Both the position numbers and the translations under genes were made by a program. A model generated the notes under the pieces. That model did not search any database and was not told the DNA's origin. It was given only the letters and a program-made list of their open reading frames with translations. Source: Brevundimonas sp. M20 (GTDB taxonomy: Bacteria; Pseudomonadota; Alphaproteobacteria; Caulobacterales; Caulobacteraceae). From it: 64,000 bases of DNA. The stretch spans positions 945,001 to 1,009,000 of the forward strand of contig NZ_CP041243.1 of the NCBI RefSeq assembly GCF_006547065.1, written 5' to 3'. Positions 18,825 through 29,287 of the stretch are shown one piece after another (the stretch's first letter is position 1; each line of letters opens with the position of its first letter).

Positions 18825-19265
18825 ATGATCCGGACCACTCTCGTCGCGGCCGCCGCCGCCAGCCTGTTCGCCGTCGGCGCCTGTTCCGACACCACTGACG
18901 ATGTCGTGCAGGCCCCCGCGCCGGGCGCCGCCCCCGCCACCGTGACCGAACAAAGGGCGGAGGCCGTTCAGGACGCCGTCGCGCCGGCGTTCGGCATGAC
19001 CCGCCAGCAACTCGAGGACGCTGATCTGGTGTCGTCCGCCTATACCGATCTCGGCGACGTCGAGAGCCTCGTTCTGGACGCCAACGGCATGCTGACCCAC
19101 GTGATCATCGAACTGGAAGGGGCGGGCGACCGCAAGGTGTCGTTGCCTGTCAGCCAGGTCAGGGGCATTGCACATGATGACGGCAAGTTCACCGATCTGA
19201 CCACGGATCTGGGCGCGGCGCAGCTGGCGGCCCTGCCGGAATGGACCCCGCCGCCCGCGCGTTGA
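18825..19265 (+). CDS. Putative lipoprotein with PRC-barrel-like C-terminal part
   Basis: A 146-residue protein. A short signal sequence ends in the lipobox-like VGAC with C21. After a Pro/Ala-rich linker, residues about 60-120 (DLGDVESLVLDANGML, then a beta-rich stretch) resemble a PRC-barrel fold. That assignment is from pattern only. The start is the ATG at 18825, eight bases after AAGGAG. It is probably co-transcribed with the 52-residue membrane protein. Function unknown; an envelope location is likely. Confidence 0.8.
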   Translation: MIRTTLVAAAAASLFAVGACSDTTDDVVQAPAPGAAPATVTEQRAEAVQDAVAPAFGMTRQQLEDADLVSSAYTDLGDVESLVLDANGMLTHVIIELEGAGDRKVSLPVSQVRGIAHDDGKFTDLTTDLGAAQLAALPEWTPPPAR

Positions 19266-19323
19266 CGCGCTTTAACCGTCCTGACGACTTGACCGTCTTC
19301 GCAGGTGCGGTAGTTGCGCTGTC

Positions 19324-20598
19324 ATGAACATCCTGCTGGTCGGATCGGGTGGGCGCGAGCACGCCCTGGCGTGGAAAATCGCCCAGTCGCCGCTCGTGAA
19401 GCGTCTCGTCATCGCGCCGGGCAATCCGGGAATGGAGACGCTGGGCGAGCTGGTGGCGGTCAAGGCGACGGACGCGGAACAACTGGCGGCGGTGGCGCGC
19501 GAGATTCGCGCCGATCTGGTGGTCGTCGGCCCCGAGACCGCTCTGGAGCAGGGACTGGCCGATCGGCTGGCCGCCGCGGGCATCCCCTGCTTCGGCCCGA
19601 GCGCCAAGGCGGCGCAGCTGGAAACCTCCAAGGCCTTTTCCAAGGCCTTCATGGAACGACACGAAATCCCGACCGCCGGTTTCGGCGTCTATGAGCGGCT
19701 GCACGAGGCGCGGCAGGCGCTGACCGTGTTCAAGCCGCCGTATGTGATCAAGGCGGACGGGCTGGCGGCGGGGAAGGGCGTGGCCATCTCGCCCACCAAG
19801 CGCGAGGCCGAGCGCGAGATCGAATGGATGCTGGGCGGCCGCTTCGGCCAGGCCGGCGCCCGTGTGGTGATCGAAGAGTTCATGGACGGTGAGGAAGGCT
19901 CGCTGTTCGCCCTCTCGGACGGCCGCAACTATGTCCTGCTGGGCGGGGCGCAGGATCACAAGCGCGCCTACGATGGCGATCTGGGCCCCAACACCGGCGG
20001 GATGGGTAGCTATTCGCCCGCGCCGGTGTTCACCCCCGAGTTGGTCGAGGCCGCCGAGCGCCAGGTGGTGAAGCCGGTGATCGACGGCATGGCCGCCGAG
20101 GGCATGCCCTATCGCGGCGTCCTGTACGCCGGGCTGATGTCGACCGCCGACGGCCCCAAGGTCGTGGAGTTCAACGCCCGCTTCGGTGATCCGGAGTGTC
20201 AGGTGCTGATGATGCGTCTGGGCGGCGACATCGTGCCGATGCTGCTGGCCTGTGCGCGGGGCGACCTGAGCCGGGCGACGCTGCCGGAGTTTCTGTCAGA
20301 GACCGTGATCTGCGTGGTCATGGCCGCGCAGGGCTATCCGGACAGCCCGGTCGAGGGCTCGATCATCCGCGGCGCCGAACAGGATTTCGGCCCGAACGTG
20401 CAGGTCTTCCACGCGGGCACCAAGCGCCGTGAGGACGGCCAGCTGGTCGCCGCCGGCGGTCGGGTGCTGAACATCTGCGCCCGTGGCGCGGACATCGCCG
20501 AGGCCCGCGAGCGGGCCTATTCCGCGATCAGGAAAATCGACTGGCCGGGCGGTTTCTACCGCACTGACATCGCCTGGCGGGCGCTGGAGCGGGAGTAG
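19324..20598 (+). CDS. purD: Phosphoribosylamine--glycine ligase
   Basis: A 424-residue ATP-grasp enzyme of normal length. It joins 5-phosphoribosylamine and glycine to GAR, the second step of purine synthesis. The N-terminus MNILLVGSGGREHALAWK is the PurD hallmark. The ATP-grasp region has VIKADGLAAGKGV, EEFMDGEE and GAQDHKRAYDGD-GPNTGGMG. The metal-binding motif is VEFNARFGDPE. xseA lies 3.4 kb away on the other strand, with the TonB receptor and two small envelope genes between. Confidence 0.98.
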   Translation: MNILLVGSGGREHALAWKIAQSPLVKRLVIAPGNPGMETLGELVAVKATDAEQLAAVAREIRADLVVVGPETALEQGLADRLAAAGIPCFGPSAKAAQLETSKAFSKAFMERHEIPTAGFGVYERLHEARQALTVFKPPYVIKADGLAAGKGVAISPTKREAEREIEWMLGGRFGQAGARVVIEEFMDGEEGSLFALSDGRNYVLLGGAQDHKRAYDGDLGPNTGGMGSYSPAPVFTPELVEAAERQVVKPVIDGMAAEGMPYRGVLYAGLMSTADGPKVVEFNARFGDPECQVLMMRLGGDIVPMLLACARGDLSRATLPEFLSETVICVVMAAQGYPDSPVEGSIIRGAEQDFGPNVQVFHAGTKRREDGQLVAAGGRVLNICARGADIAEARERAYSAIRKIDWPGGFYRTDIAWRALERE

Positions 20599-20671
20599 GC
20601 GCGAGCTGAGGCTTTGCGCGTCCAGATTGAGGGCAGGTGCGGCGGTCTGGCCGGTGTGTTAGCCTTTGGGC

Positions 20672-20869
20672 ATGGACGAGGCCGACAAACAGTTCGCCGA
20701 AGAGCCGCCAGGCTTCGACGCCGAGGACGCGCTTGTTCAAGACGCGCGCGAGCGGCAAGCCATGGCGGATGTCGCGGCCGGGCGGTTCATCAGCAATGAG
20801 GCGATGATCCGGTGGCTTCTGACCTGGGGCGATGAAACGCCATCGCCGCCACCCGAATGCGGCGAGTAG
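20672..20869 (+). CDS. Putative antitoxin of a ParE/RelE-type toxin-antitoxin pair
   Basis: A 65-residue acidic protein with the pattern DVAAGRFISNEAMIRWLLTWG, which resembles small antitoxins encoded just before ParE/RelE toxins. Such proteins neutralise the toxin and repress their own promoter. Its end overlaps the toxin gene by 13 nt, the usual coupling in type II modules. The start is either the ATG at 20672 (chosen) or a TTG six bases upstream. The gene sits 73 bp after purD, and no clear operator is visible. Confidence 0.75.
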   Translation: MDEADKQFAEEPPGFDAEDALVQDARERQAMADVAAGRFISNEAMIRWLLTWGDETPSPPPECGE

Positions 20870-21159
20870 TCTGGTCGCCGGGTGCTCGGTCAGAGCTGCT
20901 CGCCATTCGTGACTATGTGCGAGCCTTCAACGTGTCCGGGGCCCGGAAGCTGGCCGAGCGTTTGATTGAAGCTGCAGGAAACCTGACCGAACACGCCGAT
21001 CGCGGACGCATTGTGCGAGGGAGCGTGCGAGAGTTGGTGACGGTTCGGCCTTATATCATCCGCTACGAGATCGCCGATGAAGAGGTTCGCATCCTCACGA
21101 TCCGGCACTCCGCGCGGCACCCTGAACAAGAGCCGCCTCCCTCCACGCGAGCATCATAA
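20857..21159 (+). CDS. ParE/RelE-superfamily toxin
   Basis: A 100-residue basic protein with the ParE/RelE layout: a helical hairpin from VVWSPGARSELLAIRDYV, then GSVRELVTVRPYIIRYEI and VRILTIRHSAR in the C-terminal sheet. RelE members cleave mRNA on the ribosome and ParE members act on DNA gyrase. The sequence leans to the ParE side (RELxxRPYxIRYEI, IRHSAR), but I cannot separate them firmly. It overlaps the antitoxin gene by 13 nt. Confidence 0.85.
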   Translation: MRRVVWSPGARSELLAIRDYVRAFNVSGARKLAERLIEAAGNLTEHADRGRIVRGSVRELVTVRPYIIRYEIADEEVRILTIRHSARHPEQEPPPSTRAS

Positions 21160-21262
21160 GCAGCGTAGCTATACGGACTTATGCCTAACCGCTGATTAGT
21201 CAGGTTTTCAGAGAGCGATGGCATTTGGGATGTCTCCCCCTTTCTCTGCCCCGGATCGCCCC

Positions 21263-23182
21263 ATGAAAGCCCTGACGATCGGCAAACGCATCAGCCTGCT
21301 GACCCTGCTCGCTGTGGCGGGGCTTTTGATCGTGCTGGGGCTGTCGTTGATGCAGCTGAACAGCACGCTGCGCGGCGAGGTCGCGGACCGAACCCGCAAG
21401 ACGGTGGAGGTCGCCCACAGCGTGGTGGCTCACTATCATGCCCAGCAGACCGCCGGGTTGATGACCGAGGCCCAGGCCCAGGAGGCCGCCAAGGCCACCC
21501 TGAAGAGCCTTCGCTATGGCGGCGAGGACTATTTCTGGATCAACGACATGCATCCCAACATGGTGATGCACCCGACCAATCCGAAACTGGACGGCACGGA
21601 CATCAGCGCCAACACCGACGCCGACGGCGTGCGGATGTTCCAGAAGATGGTCGAGGTGGTCCGCGCCGACGGCGAGGGCTTTGTCTCGTATCAGTGGAAC
21701 AAGCCCGGCGAAGATCAGGCCTCGCCGAAGATTTCGTTCGTGAAGGGCTTCGCGCCGTGGGGCTGGGTGATCGGCTCGGGCGTCTATACCGACGAGATCA
21801 TCGGTCTGGTGGCCAAGGCGGCGCTGGGACTGGGCGCTATGGCGCTGCTGGTGATCGCGGCCATGGGTGTGGGCGGCGTGCTGATCGGCCGTTCCGTCTC
21901 GCGCCCGGTCGTGGCCCTGTCGACGCGGATGCGGGCGTTGGCCGCCGGGGACAAGACCTCGGACATTCCGGGCCTGCAACGTCGTGATGAAGTGGGCCAG
22001 ATGGCCGCGGCGCTGGAGGTCTTCCGCGAGGCCGCGATCACCGCGGATCGTCTGGAGGCCGAGGCCGTCGCCAACCGCAGCGCCACCGAGGCGGAGCGGG
22101 CGAAGAACCAGCAGATGACCGAAGCCGCCGCGCGCGAACAGGCGGTGGTCGTGGCGGCTCTGGGCGAAGGCCTGGACCACCTGATGCGGGGCGACCTGAC
22201 CTACAGCCTGACCCAGACCTTCCCGCCGCACTACGCGAAGCTGCAGAACGACTTCAATGCCGCCATCGCCCAGTTGAAGACGGCCATGTCGGCGGTGGTG
22301 ACCAATGTCTCGGCGATCCGTTCGGGCTCTGGCGAGATCAGCATCGCGGCGGACGACCTGTCGCGCCGTACTGAACAGCAGGCCGCCTCGCTGGAGGAGA
22401 CCGCCGCCGCGCTGGACGAGATCACCGCCACGGTGAACCGCACCGCCGCCGGCGCCCGTCAGGCCTCGCAGACCGTGCAGGCGGCGAAGGATGACGCCGA
22501 GACCAGCGGCAATGTCGTGCGCGACGCGGTCGGCGCGATGGGCGCGATTGAAAAGTCCTCGCAGGAGATCAGCCAGATCATCGGCGTGATCGACGAAATC
22601 GCGTTCCAGACCAATCTGCTGGCCCTTAACGCAGGCGTTGAGGCGGCGCGGGCGGGCGACGCCGGGCGTGGTTTCGCGGTGGTGGCCTCGGAAGTCCGGG
22701 CTCTGGCCCAGCGGTCGGCGGACGCGGCCAAGGAGATCAAGACGCTGATCTCGGCCTCGACCCAGCAGGTGAATGCGGGCGTCAATCTGGTCGGCCAGAC
22801 CGGCGAGGCCCTGCAAAGGATCGTCAGCCGAGTGGCCGAGATTGACGGACTGGTGTCCGAGATCGCCGCCTCGGCGCTGGAGCAGGCCACGGGTCTGCAA
22901 CAGGTCAACACGGCCGTGAACCAGATGGATCAGGTGACTCAGCAAAATGCTGCGATGGTCGAGGAATCGACCGCCGCCAGCCATTCGTTGTCGCAGGAGG
23001 CCGAGGTGCTGGCCGGGTCCGTGTCACAGTTCAAGATCGGCGGACCGCAGGCCCCGTCACGCGCTCCGGCCGCTCGCCCGGCCCCCGCGCGTCACGCGCC
23101 GGTCCCGCAGATGCGGACCGTTGGACACGGCGGTGCGGCGCCGCAGTCTCACCCGGCCGAGGACGGCTGGGAGGAGTTTTGA
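21263..23182 (+). CDS. Methyl-accepting chemotaxis protein with Cache-type sensor
   Basis: A 639-residue chemoreceptor. A membrane helix (about 10-32) is followed by a periplasmic single Cache_2 domain with the typical DYFWINDMHPNMVMHP block (about 90-105), a second membrane helix (about 185-210), HAMP, and a long signalling helix pair. The hairpin tip is IGVIDEIAFQTNLLALNAGVEAARAG. The C-terminus WEEF fits the tethering pentapeptide bound by CheR/CheB. I chose ATG 21263 because the 15 codons from the earlier ATG at 21218 use rare A/T-ending codons. That earlier start does have an AGAGAG site, so it remains possible. Cache_2 receptors often sense small organic acids; the ligand here is unknown. 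Confidence 0.93.
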   Translation: MKALTIGKRISLLTLLAVAGLLIVLGLSLMQLNSTLRGEVADRTRKTVEVAHSVVAHYHAQQTAGLMTEAQAQEAAKATLKSLRYGGEDYFWINDMHPNMVMHPTNPKLDGTDISANTDADGVRMFQKMVEVVRADGEGFVSYQWNKPGEDQASPKISFVKGFAPWGWVIGSGVYTDEIIGLVAKAALGLGAMALLVIAAMGVGGVLIGRSVSRPVVALSTRMRALAAGDKTSDIPGLQRRDEVGQMAAALEVFREAAITADRLEAEAVANRSATEAERAKNQQMTEAAAREQAVVVAALGEGLDHLMRGDLTYSLTQTFPPHYAKLQNDFNAAIAQLKTAMSAVVTNVSAIRSGSGEISIAADDLSRRTEQQAASLEETAAALDEITATVNRTAAGARQASQTVQAAKDDAETSGNVVRDAVGAMGAIEKSSQEISQIIGVIDEIAFQTNLLALNAGVEAARAGDAGRGFAVVASEVRALAQRSADAAKEIKTLISASTQQVNAGVNLVGQTGEALQRIVSRVAEIDGLVSEIAASALEQATGLQQVNTAVNQMDQVTQQNAAMVEESTAASHSLSQEAEVLAGSVSQFKIGGPQAPSRAPAARPAPARHAPVPQMRTVGHGGAAPQSHPAEDGWEEF

Positions 23183-23212
23183 AGTCCCACTACGGACTGA
23201 AGCGAAGTGAAG

Positions 23213-23245
23213 GGCCGGGTTGGACGATGTCCGACCCGGCCTTTT
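23213..23245. terminator. Bidirectional terminator between chemoreceptor and L,D-transpeptidase-like gene
   Basis: GGCCGGGTTGGAC (23213-23225) pairs with GTCCGACCCGGCC (23229-23241), a 13-bp stem with one G-T pair and a 3-nt loop. TTTT follows on the plus strand. The two genes converge here, 67 bp apart, so it can stop both transcripts. Confidence 0.85.
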
Positions 23246-23249
23246 GCTG

Positions 23250-23972
23250 TCAGGCCCAGGCGAACAGCAGGCGGCCGTCGCCCATGCGCTCACGCAGGCG
23301 GGGCAGGTCGGTGTGGGCGACCGAGAAGCAGCCGTAGCTGCGGCCCAGCTTGCCCTCGCGGGCCAGGAAGTCCGGATCGGCGTAGTCGGCGCCGTGGACG
23401 ATGATGGCGCGCTCGCGGGCGTTGTTGTTAGTGTACTCCAGCCCGTCCAGCAGGACGTTCGGGCCCTGCTGGGCGCCCCAGCCGGCGCCGGCGGTGGCGA
23501 AGGCGCCGACCGAGGACTTGTAGCTTTCCGGGGTGTTGGAGAAGGTCCGGGCGTAGCCGGAGTGGTCCGGGTCTGAGCCGCGGCCATGGCAGGTGCGCAT
23601 CAGGGTGACGGCGCCGCCCTCGAGATCGACCTCATACAGGCGCTCGTCGCCCGAGAATTTGGTGAAGTCGACCAGATACATGCGGTCGCGCCTGGTGATC
23701 TTGTGGCCGTGGATGTCCATGGCGGCCAGGGCGCGTTCCATAAGTTCGGGGCGAACCTGACCGCGCGGATCGAGCAGACGGGTGGAGTTCAGCTGTGCCG
23801 TGATGGCCTCGGGCTCCGCGGCGCCGACGACGATCTGGGGCGCCGGGACCTGCGCGAGCTGCGCGGAGGTCTGGGGCAGGAGGGCAGCCGTCGGCCGGGT
23901 CGCCGCCGCCGAGGCGCAGCCCGAAAGGAGAGCAGCGCCGCCCAGAATGAATCCACGTCTTGCCAGCCGCAT
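23250..23972 (-). CDS. Murein L,D-transpeptidase catalytic-domain family protein (YkuD_2-type), lipoprotein
   Basis: A 240-residue exported protein. The start RLARRGFILGG plus hydrophobic stretch and LLSGC lipobox suggests a lipoprotein, possibly exported by Tat. The C-terminal half has the YkuD-like catalytic pattern IIVHGADYAD followed by GRSYGCFSV, giving the His and Cys of L,D-transpeptidases. Such enzymes form 3-3 peptidoglycan cross-links or attach proteins to murein. The first ATG lies 21 codons upstream, but that extension breaks the signal sequence. No partner gene is adjacent. Confidence 0.86.
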   Translation of the reverse strand: MRLARRGFILGGAALLSGCASAAATRPTAALLPQTSAQLAQVPAPQIVVGAAEPEAITAQLNSTRLLDPRGQVRPELMERALAAMDIHGHKITRRDRMYLVDFTKFSGDERLYEVDLEGGAVTLMRTCHGRGSDPDHSGYARTFSNTPESYKSSVGAFATAGAGWGAQQGPNVLLDGLEYTNNNARERAIIVHGADYADPDFLAREGKLGRSYGCFSVAHTDLPRLRERMGDGRLLFAWA

Positions 23973-24213
23973 GCGACGCCCCTCGCACGTTTCACAGGAA
24001 GCGACAGTTTGTTTCAAAGCGGACAGGAATGGCAACCTCAGCCTTGGCGTCCGGTGGTGGACAGGTCGGGGGATCCGGGGACGGATCGGGAAATCGGGCG
24101 CCGGGGCGGTCGCGGACGGTCACACATGAGGCCTCAAGCCTTGCCGCTCAAAGCCCCACGACGAGGGTGGTTTCTCCTTGCGGGGGAACGACGTTCCCCT
24201 AACTGCGGCGGCT

Positions 24214-24234
24214 TTGCGCGATCAGATCACGCAA
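24214..24234. promoter_or_regulatory. 21-bp near-perfect palindrome in a 290-bp gene-free stretch
   Basis: TTGCGCGATC-A-GATCACGCAA has 10-bp arms with one mismatched pair. It lies between the lpxK stop (24263) and the start of the L,D-transpeptidase-like gene (23972), both on the minus strand. A second dyad, GGGGAACG-A-CGTTCCCC, is at 24183-24199. Neither has a T-run on the minus strand, so they are not obvious terminators. A dimeric regulator site is possible. The rest of 23973-24262 holds nothing I can support. Confidence 0.45.
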
Positions 24235-24262
24235 ATTGTGCGCTGCGATAAAACTCTCGTGA

Positions 24263-25264
24263 TCAGAGGGAACCGAGCAAGGACTGGAACCCCGTCTCGT
24301 CCTCGAAGGTCGCCTTGACCGGCCAACTGACCACGCGCGCGCGCCATTCGGGGGGCAGGCGGGACCAGTCCTTTTCGGTGGTGACGAGGGTGGCGCCGAA
24401 GGTTTCCGCCCGGTCGGCGAGGAAGCGCAGGTCTTCCTCCTTGAAGGCGGCGTGATCCGGGAAGGGGGCGAAGTCGGCCAGTTCGCCGCCCGCGGCCTTC
24501 AGCGAGCGTTCGACCTTCCACGGCTTGGCGATGCCGGCAAAACCGAGCAGCGGGCCGGAGGGAGGCGGACCGGCGGGCTCCAGCCGGGCGATGAAGACGG
24601 GCAGGGCGCCGAAGGTCTCCACCAGTTCCGGATCAGGCTCGGCCAGATCGGACGGCATCAGGATGACCACGGCGTCGGCGCGGGCCAGACCGGCCTTCAG
24701 CGGTTCGCGCATGGGGCCGGAGGGGAAGACGGAGCCGTCGCCGAAGGGCCATTCTTCATCGCGCGTCTCGCCGTCCACGACGATCAGGCTGAGGGTCTTC
24801 TTCAGGGCCGGATTCTGATGACCGTCGTCCAGCACCAGCGCCTGCGCGCCAGAGGCGGCGGCGGCCTTCGCTCCGGCCACACGGTCACGGGAAATCCACG
24901 CCGGGCTGTCCAGCGCCAGCATCAGGGGTTCGTCACCCACATCGGCGGCGGTGTGGGTGGTCAGGTCGACACGGACGGGGCCTTCCAGCTTGCCGCCGTA
25001 GCCGCGCGACAGGGCCTGGGCGTCGACGCCGGAGGCGCGCAGCAGACGCAGGACCTCGCGCGCGATGGGCGTCTTGCCCGATCCGCCCACGGTCAGATTG
25101 CCGATGGAGATGATCGGCACGCCGGGATCAACCGGCGTCGCCTTCGCGATCCGGTTGGCCGTGACGCCTGCCCAGATCCACGAGACGGGTTTGAGCAGCA
25201 TCCGCGTCATGGCCGCGTGCTTGCGGTCGCGCAGGTACCACCATCTGGGGGTGCTGAGGCTCAT
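24263..25264 (-). CDS. lpxK: Tetraacyldisaccharide 4'-kinase
   Basis: A 333-residue kinase that phosphorylates the 4' position of the lipid A disaccharide at the inner membrane. The P-loop is GNLTVGGSGKTP at residues 55-66. LSRGYGG (about 88) and the DDGHQ catalytic block are present, and the N-terminal hydrophobic anchor is visible. The start overlaps the waaA stop by 4 nt. It is the last gene of the msbA-DUF374-waaA-lpxK series. Confidence 0.97.
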   Translation of the reverse strand: MSLSTPRWWYLRDRKHAAMTRMLLKPVSWIWAGVTANRIAKATPVDPGVPIISIGNLTVGGSGKTPIAREVLRLLRASGVDAQALSRGYGGKLEGPVRVDLTTHTAADVGDEPLMLALDSPAWISRDRVAGAKAAAASGAQALVLDDGHQNPALKKTLSLIVVDGETRDEEWPFGDGSVFPSGPMREPLKAGLARADAVVILMPSDLAEPDPELVETFGALPVFIARLEPAGPPPSGPLLGFAGIAKPWKVERSLKAAGGELADFAPFPDHAAFKEEDLRFLADRAETFGATLVTTEKDWSRLPPEWRARVVSWPVKATFEDETGFQSLLGSL

Positions 25265-26553
25265 CGGCGTTTCCGGGGCGCGGGCGGCAGCAGGGGATGC
25301 AGGCTGTCGATGAGCCGCTCCAGACCCGAGCCGGCCTCGGCGGCGGCCCGGCGGCCGCGTTCGCCCATGGCGCGGGCGGCCTTGTCATCGGCCAGCAGGG
25401 GCGTGAGAGCGCCCGGCAGGTCCCACGGGGCGGCGACGATCTGGAGACCGCCCGCCTCGACCAACGCCTCTGTGACAGCGGCCCAGTTGGTCATGTCCGG
25501 CCCGGTGATGGCGGGCTTGCCCAGACGCGCGGGCTCCAGCGGGTTGTGACCGCCGACCGGGGGCTTCTCCAGCGCCGCCGAGAAGCTGCCGCCCATGACG
25601 ACGACGTCGGCCAGTCGCAGAAACAGACCCATCTCGCCAAGGGTGTCGGCGACGTAGAGGTCGGTGTCGTTGTCCGGCTGACGGCCCTGGGAGCGCAGGG
25701 CGAAGCGGTAGCCGTCCCGGGTCAGGGCGGCGGCGATGGCGGCGCTGCGTTCCGGGTGGCGGGGGATCAGGATCAGGCAGAGGCGGTCGGTCAGCTTGTC
25801 CAGCGCGCGGACGATGGCGATTTCCTCGCCGTCGTGGGTGCTGGCGGCCACGACCACGGGCCGGTCGCCGATGGCGGCGCTGAGCCTGGTGAAGGCCGCG
25901 CCGTCATGCGGCGGGGCCTCGCCCGCCAGCTTCAGGTTCACATGGCCGTCGATCCGGGCGCCGAGGCTTTCCAGCCGGTCGGCGGACACGCCGTCCTGCG
26001 GCAGGACCACGTCGAAGGCCGACAGGATTTCACGCGCCGCGCCGGGGAAGCGCCGCCAGCCGGCGACGGTCTTTTCGGTGATGCGGGCGCTGGCCAACAC
26101 CAGCTTCACCCCGCGACGACGCGACTCCAGGATCAGGTTCGGCCACAGCTCGCTTTCGACGAAGATTCCGACGACAGGCTTCCATTTCGTCAGGAAGGCG
26201 TCGACGGCGCCGGGGGCGTCGACGGGAGCAAACTGGTGGATCACGCCCTCGGGCAGGCGGCGGGCCAGCAGGTTGGCGGACGTCAGCGTACCGGAGGTGA
26301 CGAGGATGTTCAGGTCCGGGCGGACGGCGCGCAGCCGCTCGACCACGGGCAGCAGGGAGAGCGTCTCGCCGACGCTGACGCCGTGCAGCCAGACGACCTC
26401 TCCGTCCGGGCGCGGGACGCGGGTGATCCCCAGCCGTTCATCGACGCGAACGGGGTCTTCCTTGCCCTTCTTCGCCCGACCGTCGAGCAGGCGGGGGGCC
26501 AGAGGCTCCAGCATCCGGGTCAGGAGCCGGTAGAGGATCAGGGCGGGGCTCAA
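25261..26553 (-). CDS. waaA: 3-deoxy-D-manno-octulosonic acid (Kdo) transferase
   Basis: A 430-residue GT30-family glycosyltransferase that adds Kdo from CMP-Kdo to lipid IVA. Recognised blocks are the N-terminal anchor LILYRLLTRML, WLHGVSVGET (with the catalytic Glu), LVTSGTLTSANLLARRLP, FVESELWPN, and the C-terminal GGSFSAALEKPPVGGHNPLEPA. It overlaps lpxK by 4 nt and lies 2 bp from the DUF374 gene, so the four genes are one transcription unit. Whether it adds one or two Kdo residues cannot be told. Confidence 0.97.
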   Translation of the reverse strand: MSPALILYRLLTRMLEPLAPRLLDGRAKKGKEDPVRVDERLGITRVPRPDGEVVWLHGVSVGETLSLLPVVERLRAVRPDLNILVTSGTLTSANLLARRLPEGVIHQFAPVDAPGAVDAFLTKWKPVVGIFVESELWPNLILESRRRGVKLVLASARITEKTVAGWRRFPGAAREILSAFDVVLPQDGVSADRLESLGARIDGHVNLKLAGEAPPHDGAAFTRLSAAIGDRPVVVAASTHDGEEIAIVRALDKLTDRLCLILIPRHPERSAAIAAALTRDGYRFALRSQGRQPDNDTDLYVADTLGEMGLFLRLADVVVMGGSFSAALEKPPVGGHNPLEPARLGKPAITGPDMTNWAAVTEALVEAGGLQIVAAPWDLPGALTPLLADDKAARAMGERGRRAAAEAGSGLERLIDSLHPLLPPAPRKRR

Positions 26554-26555
26554 GG

Positions 26556-27242
26556 TCAGACCCGCTTCAGGCCGGTGATGGCGTCGGCCTCGGCCTCCAC
26601 CGCATTGAGACGCTCGGTCCAGGCGGCGACGACGTCGGCCATTTCGGCGCCTTCGGGATAGTCAGCCGCGTCCCAGACAATGGCCCCCTTGCCGAAGGGC
26701 AGGGGCAGGACCGCCTTGTCCCAGCTGTTCAGACGGATGGCCGGATTGCAGCTCAGGCCGATGAACAGGGCGGGGGCGCCCGAAATCTTCGCCAGCATGG
26801 GCAGGCCCTCGGCCATCTGGCGGACGGGGCCGCGCGGGCCGTCAGGGGTGATGGCCAGACCGCCGACCTTCAGCTGCTTCAGCCCGTCGCGGAGGGCCTG
26901 TGTTCCGCCCTTGGCCGCCTTGGCCTTGTCCTTGTTGGTCGAGGAGCCGCGCACGGCGGGGAAGCCCTGACGGGCGACGGCCTTGGCGATGAACTCTCCA
27001 TCCGCGCTGAGCGAGATCAGGGCCTTGGCCGGGGTGGCGCGATCCAGCGGCCAGCAGGCGGGGCTGAGGCCGATGCGCGAGTGCCAGAAGACGGCCAGCA
27101 CGCCGCCGCCCTGTTTCCACACGGCTTCGGCCGCGCCCTCGTTCTGATGGGTCCAGCGGATGGTGGCGAAGCAGAAGCGCATCCATGCGGCGAGCACCCA
27201 CGCCAAGGTGTTCTGGATGAAAGGAATGCGCAGGGGCCTCAT
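26556..27242 (-). CDS. DUF374-type lysophospholipid acyltransferase family protein
   Basis: A 228-residue membrane-associated protein. The acyltransferase His motif is replaced by the DUF374-type pattern FWHSRIGLSP, followed by SADGEFIAK and RGSSTNKDKAKA, and TPDGPRGP, all typical of the family. Its place between msbA and waaA is conserved in alphaproteobacteria. I infer a role in lipid A or surface-lipid acylation. No reaction has been fixed for the family to my knowledge. The N-terminus has one hydrophobic segment. Confidence 0.88.
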   Translation of the reverse strand: MRPLRIPFIQNTLAWVLAAWMRFCFATIRWTHQNEGAAEAVWKQGGGVLAVFWHSRIGLSPACWPLDRATPAKALISLSADGEFIAKAVARQGFPAVRGSSTNKDKAKAAKGGTQALRDGLKQLKVGGLAITPDGPRGPVRQMAEGLPMLAKISGAPALFIGLSCNPAIRLNSWDKAVLPLPFGKGAIVWDAADYPEGAEMADVVAAWTERLNAVEAEADAITGLKRV

Positions 27243-27247
27243 GAAAG

Positions 27248-27393
27248 CCCTCCCCTCGAGCGGGAGGGTTGGGTGGGGTGGGGGCAGGTCATTGCAAGAC
27301 GAGCCTTAAAGGCTCCGTCGCCTCGCGCGCCATACTCCGTGACAGTGTGCCGCCACCCCATCCCCCGGCCCCTTCCCCCTCGAGGGGAAGGGG
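27248..27393. repeat. Inverted pair of REP/BIME-like palindromic units
   Basis: Between the DUF374 gene and msbA lie two related units in opposite orientation. The left unit (27248-27285) is a CCCTCCC...GGGAGGG hairpin around CTCGAG followed by GGGTGGGGTGG. The right unit (27351-27393) is its mirror, CCACCCCATCC followed by a CCCCTTCCCC/GGGGAAGGGG hairpin around CTCGAG. A perfect 15-nt palindrome GAGCCTTAAAGGCTC (27301-27315) sits between. This looks like a dispersed repetitive extragenic element. It may also modulate mRNA levels inside the msbA-lpxK operon. Confidence 0.7.
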
Positions 27394-27411
27394 AGATGTT
27401 CGACGGGACAC

Positions 27412-29247
<1,836 letters not shown>

Positions 29248-29287
29248 CGCACCGAGGTCGGACGACGGGGGAAGGAAGTCAAGCCGC

